Part shown: in pieces, positions 34,102 through 43,145 of the stretch | Position numbering within the stretch: the first letter of the stretch is position 1 | How the letters are laid out: every line of letters starts with the position of its first letter | Assembly: GCA_033439795.1 (NCBI GenBank) | Contig: JAUTDP010000002.1 | Coordinates: 3,844,001-3,908,000 of the forward strand | Length of the DNA: 64,000 nucleotides | From: Sordaria brevicollis | Taxonomy: Eukaryota; Ascomycota; Sordariomycetes; Sordariales; Sordariaceae | Reading direction: 5' to 3' | Notes under the pieces: generated by a model | The model's input: the letters and a program-made list of their open reading frames with translations, nothing else | Database searches by the model: none | Told to the model about the DNA's origin: nothing | Translations under genes and position numbers: made by a program

Positions 34102-36423
34102 ATGGACACTCTCTTACAACAAATGGCTGGGCAAGCCGCCTCTTGCTCTAGTGGGGCTTCTTTCACCACACCCGCTCCTGCTACCGGCGCCCCTGTGACC
34201 GGCCAGATGGTCCTTCTCGACATGTTCTTCCCAGGCTTTTCAACATTCTCGGCTTTTGTACAGAAGAACCTCAACATCGATCTGAACCTCTACATCCCGC
34301 TGGTGCTAATATGCGGTATCCTCACGTTCGCCTGGCAGTACTTTAGCACATATGTCTGGGACCTGATCGACAGCTACATGATGTCCGTCGTGGACGTGCG
34401 CACCGACGACGAGATCTACAACATGCTGATGGGCTGGGTGGCCGCGCAAAAGTTTGCCCAGGGCGCGCGCCGCTTCGTCGTCAACACGAACCTGAACTCG
34501 CGCTTCTGGTGGCTGTGGCGTTATGACTACGAGGACGAGGAGGAGGAGGACGGATCTGAGGATGGTTCTTCCCACTCCTCAACCAAGGGCGGCAGCAAGA
34601 AGGTGTTGGCATACACCCCTACGTTTGGCAGCCACTGGTTCTGGTACAAAGGGCGACTCCTGTGCTTCCGCCGATCGCAGAGCCGCGAGATGGGCTTCGC
34701 ACTCCCCAGCGAGCGGGAGGAGATCTCCATCAAGTGCTTCGGCAGAAACCCCTGGATTCTGAAGGAGCTGCTGCTCGAGGCCAGACAGGTGTACATGAAG
34801 CGCGACGAGGCCAAGACGCTCATCTACCGCGGAACGACCAAAGGAAGCGGCAGCGAGCCCACCTGGCAGCGATGTATGGCGCGCACCTCGCGGCCCTTCT
34901 CGACCGTCATTTTGAACGAGAAGGTCAAGAAGGACCTGATCGATGACGTGACGGATTATCTCAACCCGGCAACGCGCAGGTGGTACGCCAACCGCGGCAT
35001 CCCTTACCGCAGGGGTTACCTCCTCCACGGACCGCCCGGCACGGGCAAGTCCTCGCTGAGTCTGGCACTGGCTGGCTTCTTCAAGATGAGGATCTACATC
35101 GTCAGCTTGTCTTCCATTGCCGCCAACGAGGAGAATCTCGCTTCTCTGTTTTCCGAGCTTCCGCGCCGGTGCGTTGTCCTGCTAGAGGACATTGACACTG
35201 CCGGCCTTACTCACACGCGTGAAGGCGACAAGGCCCCTATTGTTGAATCCGGCAGCGACGATATGGTTCCCGGACAACTTACCCCCGGCGACGGCACAGG
35301 TACAACTGGCGCCGCTCAACCCAGCGGTCGTCTCTCTCTCTCCGGCCTCCTCAACATTCTAGATGGCGTCGCCTCCCAAGAGGGCCGCGTCCTCATCATG
35401 ACCACCAACCACATTGAGAAGCTGGACAAGGCCCTGATCCGGCCGGGACGAGTCGACATGATTGTCGAGTTTGGGCGCGCAGACAAGGAGATGACGGCAG
35501 CCATTTTCCGAGCCATCTTTGCTCCGCTTGAAGGTGACGAAGTCGACACTCCTAACACCATCCCCTCTTCCCCCACCTCCACCACCAAAGATCTTCCTTC
35601 CCCGGAAGCAGCAGCCGCCGAAAAGGAAGCTGCAATCGAAACCCAACGTCTTCACAACGAAGCCACTCTCAGAAACGTCACCGAGCTAGCCACCCGCTTC
35701 GCCGAAAAGATTCCAGCGCACGAGTTCTCGCCCGCCGAGATCCAAGGGTTTTTACTCAAACACAAGCGGAACGCACAAGCGGCCGTGGAGGGCGCGGAAC
35801 AATGGGTTGTGGAGGCAAGAAAAGAAAAGGTGGAGAAGGAACTGAAAGAGGCAAAGGAGAAGAGGGAGAAGGAAGAAAAGGAGGCTAAGGAGAAGGCTGA
35901 GAAGGAGGCCAAAGAAAAAGAAGAGAAGGAAAAGGCTGAGAAGGCCGACAGCAAGGATAAGACCGATGAAGAGGACAAGAGGGACAAGAAGGAAAAGAAA
36001 AAGTCAAAAGGGAAGAGTAAACACCACAAACGGTCCTCCAGAAAGTCAAGGCGATACGACTCCGACTCTGGTTCTTCCTCATCCTCATCTTCCGACTCCT
36101 CCTCTTCTTCATCCGACTCCGAATCCGAGTCTGAGGTGGAGATCATCGAGAAGAAATCCTCCAAGAGGAAACATTCTTCGAAGAAGAAGACGAAGGAGCC
36201 AGCTACACCACCGTCTTTGGTCAAGGAGGATACCATTAACATTGTTGTTGCCGACGAGGTTCCCTCAGTCATCGCCGCCATGGCCTCTCCGGAGGTAGAT
36301 GAGAACACTGAGGTTGCCGTGGAAGCCATCAAGGGTTTGGATGCCCTGCCTCAGATCTCAGTAACGGAGGTTAGGTCGACTGGATCGGAAGATGGGAAGG
36401 ACTCTGGGTACGGGACGCCTTAG
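34102..36423 (+). CDS. BCS1-like AAA ATPase with long charged C-terminal tail
   Basis: 773 residues, intronless. The N-terminus has one membrane helix (~61-86, LNLYIPLVLICGILTFAWQY), then a BCS1_N-type domain (~95-290) with an acidic DEEEEDGSEDGSS insert, and an AAA module: Walker A HGPPGTGKSSLS (~310), Walker B CVVLLEDID (~357), sensor MTTNH (~433) and RPGRVDM (~447), with the DNILDG-like LLNILDGVAS motif. A ~40-residue Gly/Thr/Asp insert between Walker B and LSGLLN is common in fungal paralogues. The tail (~560-773) is a Lys/Glu helix followed by basic and poly-Ser/Asp stretches. True Bcs1 translocates the Rieske protein across the mitochondrial inner membrane and is ~450 residues; this larger version is a paralogue and its substrate is unknown. 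The start at 34,102 is preferred over an upstream in-frame extension, which contains the TATA box. Confidence 0.9.
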   Translation: MDTLLQQMAGQAASCSSGASFTTPAPATGAPVTGQMVLLDMFFPGFSTFSAFVQKNLNIDLNLYIPLVLICGILTFAWQYFSTYVWDLIDSYMMSVVDVRTDDEIYNMLMGWVAAQKFAQGARRFVVNTNLNSRFWWLWRYDYEDEEEEDGSEDGSSHSSTKGGSKKVLAYTPTFGSHWFWYKGRLLCFRRSQSREMGFALPSEREEISIKCFGRNPWILKELLLEARQVYMKRDEAKTLIYRGTTKGSGSEPTWQRCMARTSRPFSTVILNEKVKKDLIDDVTDYLNPATRRWYANRGIPYRRGYLLHGPPGTGKSSLSLALAGFFKMRIYIVSLSSIAANEENLASLFSELPRRCVVLLEDIDTAGLTHTREGDKAPIVESGSDDMVPGQLTPGDGTGTTGAAQPSGRLSLSGLLNILDGVASQEGRVLIMTTNHIEKLDKALIRPGRVDMIVEFGRADKEMTAAIFRAIFAPLEGDEVDTPNTIPSSPTSTTKDLPSPEAAAAEKEAAIETQRLHNEATLRNVTELATRFAEKIPAHEFSPAEIQGFLLKHKRNAQAAVEGAEQWVVEARKEKVEKELKEAKEKREKEEKEAKEKAEKEAKEKEEKEKAEKADSKDKTDEEDKRDKKEKKKSKGKSKHHKRSSRKSRRYDSDSGSSSSSSSDSSSSSSDSESESEVEIIEKKSSKRKHSSKKKTKEPATPPSLVKEDTINIVVADEVPSVIAAMASPEVDENTEVAVEAIKGLDALPQISVTEVRSTGSEDGKDSGYGTP

Positions 36424-37101
36424 TGGTGCCGTTTCCTTAACTTGGGCCGATTTGGTAGACTTTATAAGTTGGTAGCAATCAAAACGTTTCATGGTCACAG
36501 ATTGTACGTATCTTGGCATGATAAAAGAGAGTTGAAAACATCGGATGATAAAAACGTTCACGGGCCGCTCCGCTAGGTTTGGTCTGAGTTTGGATGACAG
36601 CAATGGCATGAATCGAAGCATTCACCATATGACAATGCGTCCCAACTTAATTTGACGTTCATGTTATCATCGGATTTCATCATGTAACATGTATATTTCC
36701 ATAAAATCCTCGATCCTCATGAGCCATCAGTTAAGTGGCCATGATCGCCGATGAGTATTAGTATAAGGTATATGTGTAATATGTGTAAGAAGAATCGCAA
36801 AGCTTTCTTGCCCTTCCAGCTTTTGCTTGATTATCTTCTTCCTGCCCTTTCCCTTTATTTCCTTTCCCTTCCCAGGTATCCCACTCTCTAGAGCGCGCAA
36901 CCCCTTTGCCTTGAACCGTCCCAGTTCTAAAGTAGTAGAGAACCGGACCCCTCCTGGTTTCACTTACTCCATAAAGTCATGATAAAGTGTACGTGAAATC
37001 ATACGTGGTCTCCAACTCTCTATGCCTGACCCCGGCCTTATTAATGTATAATGGTATAATGCGAACTCCTCCCTTCTTCTTTTCTTACAGTATCAAGACA
37101 T
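36424..37101. other. Convergent 3' region
   Basis: 678 bp holding the 3' UTRs of the BCS1-like and HMG-CoA synthase genes. No supported gene. Confidence 0.5.
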
Positions 37102-38771
37102 TTAAGCCTTGATGGAGTATGTCCTCTTGAACATGTCATCGACGTTCTCGAGGTAGTAGGTACCGGGCTCAAGAGTAGAGACCTCACCCTTAGGGGTGTA
37201 GTTCTTCTGGAGATGGGCCTGCTTGCGGAGATCGCACATCTGTAAAAAACAATCGTTAGCAACTTGTCGCGCAGCTTTTGATCGATCTAATCAGGGGTAC
37301 TCACAGCATCGTAAGCCTCGGGAGGGACGGCGCGGCGAGCAGCGAGTCTGGCGGGGAGGTTGAGGGTCTTGGCGAGCTTCTCGGTGCTGCCAGTGACGCG
37401 GAAAGAGCAGAAAGAGGCGGCGAGACCGGAGCCGTAGGAGAAGAGGCCTATCCTCTTGCCCTCAAGCTGGGCAGCATCGACGTGGCCGATGAGGGAGGCG
37501 AGACCGCCCCAGACGCTACCGCAGTACATGTTACCGCAGAGGGTAGGGACCTGGATGGCGGGGTTAACACGCTCCTGGAACCGCTTCTTGGTAAGAGCCA
37601 TGAAGGTCTTCTCAACGACCTTGTCGGTCAAGGACTTCTTGTAGTCCATATCGCGAACCTCGGGAGGAACGTCGGCGAAGACGGGACTCTCGGGGTTGGC
37701 AAGGTAGTCGTGGTAGAGAAGGCGAGCATACGACTTCTGGACGAGCTTGCAGGTAGGGGCGTGGAAGGCAAGGTAGTCAAAGCGATCCAAGGGGGTCTTG
37801 GAGCTGTCCTCGGAGTGGCCGTTAGCACCCTTGGTGAGCAGCTTCTCGCGCTGGTTGTAGGCACGGTAGGCGCCGTCAAGAGCCTCAGTGTAGCAGTTGA
37901 CGGAGTAGTGGCCATCGACGTAGGGGTACTCGCTGGTCAAGTCGGGCTTGTAGAAATCGTAGGCGTGGGCCATGTAGCTGCCGCGGAGACCGGGCTCGAT
38001 GGCAATAGGGGCATCAGGGCCGACAAGCATGGCAACGCAGCCGGCACCACCGGTAGGGCGGGCATTGCCCTTGGCGTAGAGGGCGATATCACCAGCGACG
38101 ACAATGGCGTCACGGCCGTCCCAGGCGGAAGACTCGATCCAGTTGACGGAGTTGAAGAAAGCGTTGGTACCACCGTAGCAGGCGTTGATAGTATCAACAC
38201 CCTCAATGTTGGTGTTCTCGCCGAAAAGCTGCATCAGGACGGACTTGACAGACTTGGACTTGTCGAGGAGAGTCTCGGTGCCGACCTCGAGGCGGCCGAT
38301 AGAGTTGGTGTCGATCTCATAGTTCTTGAGGAGGCGGGAGACGGCAGTCAGGGCGAGAGAGTAAATGTCTGTAGACACACGGCAAATTAGCCCCTGAAAA
38401 GACGCGCAGAGGATTCTCGGAACGAAAGGAAAGGGGATAACTCACCCTCACGGTCGTCGCAGAAGGCCATCTTGGTCTGGCCGAGACCAATGGTGTACTT
38501 GCCAGCGCTCACGCCATCGAACTTTTCGAGCTCGGATTGCTCCACATACTAAAGTTGAGATGACAGCTGTCAGTCTGATGGGTTCCTGAATGCGAAGTGA
38601 GAGCGTGGCGAGCAAAAACTAGCAGAGGGCAGAATATGCGCTGCTGCTGTGGGCGAGAAGCATAGCATAACGGATGTCTCTCGTTTCTGGTGCAGAAAAG
38701 GGGGTAGGGGCGTTATCCGGAGCTAACGCGGCCGGCGTGAAATGCGCGTTGTACGCAGAAGCAGCAGCGGC

Positions 38772-38821
<50 letters not shown>

Positions 38822-38906
38822 CGGCGTTATGTGGTGTTTGACGTACCTGGCTGGGGAAGTAGATTTCGATGGCCTTGATGCCAATGTTCTGGGGGCGGGT
38901 AGACAT
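37102..38906 (-). CDS. ERG13: Hydroxymethylglutaryl-CoA synthase
   Basis: Four exons on the minus strand: 38906-38847, 38548-38446, 38368-37305 and 37239-37102, encoding 454 residues. The introns are 298 (GTACGT...TTTAG), 77 (GTGAGT...TACAG) and 65 nt (GTGAGT...TACAG). The enzyme condenses acetyl-CoA with acetoacetyl-CoA to HMG-CoA, the second step of the mevalonate/ergosterol pathway. Visible catalytic residues: Glu86 in [17 protein letters not shown], Cys118 in [18 protein letters not shown] (the acyl-thioester Cys) and His257 in [14 protein letters not shown]. The N-terminal [20 protein letters not shown] and the C-terminal [18 protein letters not shown] are typical. It is unusual only for its long first intron, which carries a CAG/CTG triplet repeat. 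Confidence 0.97.
38760..38817. repeat. CAG/CTG trinucleotide repeat inside intron 1 of HMG-CoA synthase
   Basis: A run of GCAGCA units (with GCGGCG and GTAGTA variants at the ends) inside the 298-nt first intron. On the mRNA strand it is GCTGCT/CTGCTG. If the intron were retained it would encode poly-Ala. Uninterrupted triplets are prone to length change. Confidence 0.85.
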
Positions 38907-41900
38907 CTTGATGTGGGCAATTGAAATCTGGCGAGAAAGGTCGGGGAAAGATAGAGGAGAGTGAAGGAAGGGAAGTAACGGAGGAGGAGAGGAAGAGGAG
39001 AGAAGAAGGGCAAGAATGGAGTTGAAGAGAAAGAGAAGATTATCGTGTCCCGTTCAGGGGAGGGGTTGTTTTGAGAGATTGGGGGTCCTGGCGTGGAAAA
39101 GTGCCTGTGCTCCTTGTCTGTGAGAGGGGCAATTTTGGGGTTAGCGCATTTCGTCCTATCTTTTTCCACTTTGGCAGGAGCTCGTTGCCCACTGGCTTCC
39201 CGTCCAACGACCCAACCCCAACTCAGACTGAGCAGGAGCCCCTTTTCACCGCTGTTTGGCGCCGAACGTTGTTGCCAACAAGCTCCCGTCTTTCCCTCTT
39301 CAACATCGAGAGGTCCAGAATGGCTGGGGTCACTTTTTTGGGTGGCTCTGGAATGCCAGGTGGTTCCATTCCGAGCTTCGAAAAAAATGACCAAGGGACC
39401 TGCCAATCCTGCCACCACGCCATTCAGTCCCACAGTCTTAGTGCCCCTGCCTGCCACTAATGCTGGTGCCCCTGAATGAGTTGCCCCTTTCCCATGTCTC
39501 TCTCAACGACAACAACAAATCCGGGCCGGGGACTATCAGACTTTGGCCAAGCCGCTGCACGGCAACAACCACGCTCAACAAAAAGAGCATGGACCAAGCT
39601 TTTCCGACCCGGACTTTGGGATTGAATGGCTAGTGGACAGGGGAGGGGGGATATAAAGGTGATGTGCAAAGATTATTGCCGGGTTTGATATACACACCTT
39701 TTTCTGTCGATATCTCGATCAAAGATCTACTAGAGATATGATGGGGATTCTGTCGTTCTCAAAGAAGGATGAAAAAGAAGAATTTAACAAGAAGAAAGAG
39801 ATTCAAAACCAGTCGAGGATGGGGGACATACGAGGTTCATATACCATTTTGCTGTTCCTCAAGAAGCGGCCATTTGCCGGGCAGGGAACAATGCGTAAAA
39901 AGGGGTCCAGACAATACCAATCGAGCGTGGCTCCCGACCAAAGCCAAGGCCGTTCTACTGCACGACCAGCGATGTTGAAGCAGGTCGGGACAAGGGTCTC
40001 GATGGGTCGCAGATGGGTTAGAAGAACGATGTCGGAGAAACCTCATCAAAAAGGTAGCATTCACGTTGAGGGAAGATATTTCCTGAGCTTGGGACAGGAT
40101 GGGCGACGATACCGATGGATGGAAGCCATCATCATAGAAATGTCTCAGTTGGAAAAGTCCCAAGGAAGCTCCTCTGGGGCGACTACCCAACTGCCACTTT
40201 AGACAGATACCATACTTGTATATCTGCACCTACCGATACATGCGATTCTGTGGCGTCTGGAGTACAAAAGTTGAGAAAGAAAACATTCAAAAATCAACGT
40301 GGCGGGTCGGACGGGACAAAAGTTGAACCCCACAAAAAAGGTTTGGCTGATCAAGCCATGCGAGCCATGCCGGCTTCCACTCGGTGGGCTGGTACAAGCT
40401 GGTGAGGCGGCGCGGACAAAGGCGACTCGCCTCCGCAAATTCGTCAGTTCGCAAGACACCGGGGCCATGTCCCGGCCCCCGTTTTCGCCCATCTCACAGG
40501 TGCAACATGTTTTTTTTCCTTGTGTTCCTGGATGGGATAGGTAGGGGTAGTTGAAGCTACCTTGTCCGCTTGCCGTTGCTCGTGCTCTCGCATACGTAGC
40601 CCCTTGTTGCCCCTCGATACAGACCGCCTTCTACATAAAGTCGACATGTAAACAAAAGAGTATCTTGCCCAGTCTTCCCTCCTCCGATATTCTGAATTTT
40701 GGGCCTCCTTGGAAACTGGCGAGGACTCCCGTGGTGCGCTTATCTCGGGGAATCCAGAACTTCCGCTCTCTGTCTTTTGCTCCTCTCTTGCTTTCTGCGC
40801 GTGGTTTCGGGTCCCAGTTTCGGAGTGCAAAGCTTTGCTCCACCCGCGAGAGTTATCAGATCTTTCCTTCCTTGCTCGTCCCATCAGAAGGATCAAAAGT
40901 GGGCATTTCCGCCGCAAGAAAACGAGAAGAGTGGATGCGTGGAAATCGTGAGTGGACAGAAAGTGGAGATTTTGGGCGCAGTTACGGACGTACAGTACGG
41001 AGGAAAAATCTGATAACAGTCTGTCATCGGATCTCGGTGGGGTTTTCGGCGGCGGCTCGGTTCGTAGCTCGTGGAAAAAAGAGAAGATGGAAGGAGGAGA
41101 TAAGATGAACGTTGTCTGTGCTTGGGATCCTCGGTTGAGTCAGAGTCGTCATGAAACAAGGGATGGAGAACGGGGTCATAGCAATCTTGAAATCCGCTCA
41201 AGCCTCAAGGTGTCGTGAGAGATTTGAGCCCGTTCGCACCTTTCTCAACGTCGGATATTTTCAATTCGCTTTTTCGGGGCGGGCAGCAGCCACGAGAATA
41301 CGACAGGAGTCAATATGATTGGTGAGGGGCTGTCACACCGCCCTCCCGCTGCAGGAACCGCAAGACACATCTGTGAACCGGCCGGCAGTGTTACCATCCA
41401 TCTCGTCAGGCACACCTCTAATCGCAGCCCAGGTAACAGGTCTCTGGACTCCCGCCACTTGATATTGCACCCGCGAGCCATCTGTTTCAACTTTGTGGCT
41501 GAGAGCCTGTTACTATAGACTCCAAGCATGGTTGAGAATCATTGTCTGCCTCTCTTTGGTTGACATCTACCTATCTCAAGTGCTGCTGCGACGGGAGAAA
41601 GGCACCCAAACATGCCCGATCAAGAAGCGCTCAAGACCGGAAACGAAGCCCGATACTGAATTGGTGGGAATTACACTGTGTTTCTCCCTCGTACAGGTAG
41701 TTATATTAACGAAAGCGCAAACTTTGGCAGCGTTGTTGGAGATCGTGGAGCGATGTTGGGAGGTTCTTCGAACCAAAGCTGTGTGTGTGATATGGAAGTT
41801 GCGACTTGAGACGAAATGGATGCTAGGAAATGACTATGCCCATTTAGGCTAGTCCAAGTTTGCAAATGGGTACCTTTAACTAGAAGTGGTTTAAAGGCTG

Positions 41901-42056
41901 ACTGGTTCAAATGTAGGTTCGGATCGCAACGTCACCCGTTCGAATCTCATCCGAAGTCAAACTTCCTTCAGTTTTTCTTCAACTCCCAAAGCTATGGGAG
42001 AGCTGTCCGGGCAAGTCCTGGGTACTCTCCCATGGTGAGCAAACTCGCCATAGCGA
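38907..42056. other. Intergenic region upstream of HMG-CoA synthase, no confident gene
   Basis: 3.1 kb. The first ~150 bp are GA-rich on the plus strand (CT-rich on the mRNA strand), fitting a promoter and leader for the HMG-CoA synthase gene. Frames of up to 185 codons (40,551-41,108 plus) overlap opposite-strand frames and have no motif. A TATATAAAGG-like motif lies at about 39,651. Confidence 0.45.
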
Positions 42057-42308
42057 ACAACAGCGAAAACAACACCAGCGAAAAACATCAGCGAAAACAA
42101 CACCAGCGAAAACAACACCAGCGAAAACAACACCAGCGAAAACAACACCAGCGAAAACAACACCAGCGAAAACAACACCAGCGAAAACAACACCAGCGAA
42201 AAACACCAGCGAAAACAATACCAGCGAAAACAACACCAGCGAAAACAACACCAGCGAAAACAACACCAGCGAAAACAACACCAGCGAAAACAACACCAGC
42301 GAAAACGG
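42057..42308. repeat. 15-bp tandem minisatellite
   Basis: About 16-17 head-to-tail copies of the 15-mer AACAACACCAGCGAA. Most copies are perfect; a few are shortened by 2 bp (GCGAAAAACACC) or differ by one base (AATACC). Because 15 is a multiple of 3, all frames stay open and produce repetitive phantom proteins on both strands. No gene spans it. Confidence 0.9.
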
Positions 42309-43145
42309 CGAAAACCATCATCAGCGACCAAATACATGCCATATAACTGCCATCTATCTACCATGTAACTTGCCATATAGTTACCATATATCTGTCACTT
42401 AAATACTAGCGGGCATACATAGATAGCGCAATGGGTTTTCTCCAAGTGGTTTCCCACTTTTTTGGTCCTTCGTCGATCTGTCCCAAGCTTTTCTTTTCTT
42501 TTTTTCTTCATCTTCTTATTTCCTCCCCGTTACGTTCATTCCATACTGTATCGAGATATTGCCCGGAAATCCCAGGGTGTCATCCCGAATGTGTCGCCAT
42601 CGGTTCATCACGAAGGTTGTTATTCACATGCTCCAACGGAGCTTCCCATGATGCCAAGTATCGATATCGCCGCTTCTCGGCCGACTCTCATATGTGCGAC
42701 ATCCTCTTCGCCAAAGAAAAACGTGGATCCGGCGAAAGGCTAGAAGAACACAAGTTCCTCTGGCTTTTCCAATATTCGCTCTGCCATGAGAACGGTTAAC
42801 AAAATAAAGAAGTGATAACTACATATATTCATATTGCCATAAGTGGTTCGCTGTAACGGTAGCTAACATGTGAACTGCTCAAAAAGAGTACAGATATCTA
42901 AGTTTTTGTTTGACTCCAACTTGGACACAGGAAGAAAATAAAGTCCCAGGATGGGAAAAGAAAAAGTTTCCCATTCCCTGAGCAGCGCCGACGTACACTT
43001 TCATACCATCCACCTGACCTCCCTCCCAAGAAAACATAAACAATGAATCCGCCATGCCATAATTCTACCGAGGAATAACAACAAGTGTGTGAAACGACCA
43101 CATTAACTGCTCAGAATCCGCCCTTTTAAGCATCCTGACGGGACC
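42309..43145. other. Intergenic: 3' side of the BRCT gene
   Basis: 0.84 kb with T-rich and C/T-rich stretches and no supported gene; it includes the 3' UTR of the BRCT-repeat gene. Confidence 0.4.

Noticed and set aside
37278..38390. 370-codon plus-strand ORF
   Set aside because: It is the exact antisense of HMG-CoA synthase exon 3; high G+C and codon bias keep the opposite strand open.
38619..38906. ORF with a poly-Ala run
   Set aside because: It is HMG-CoA synthase exon 1 read through into intron 1; the downstream exons restore a classic N-terminus when spliced.
40444..41108. Overlapping 157-codon (-) and 185-codon (+) ORFs
   Set aside because: No domain, splice context or coding character on either strand.
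42057..42308. CRISPR-like array
   Set aside because: Units are contiguous 15-mers with no spacers, in a eukaryotic genome.
41957..42376. Repetitive ORFs on both strands (CFRWC, QHQRK and FAGVV repeats)
   Set aside because: Translations of the 15-bp minisatellite, which keeps every frame open.
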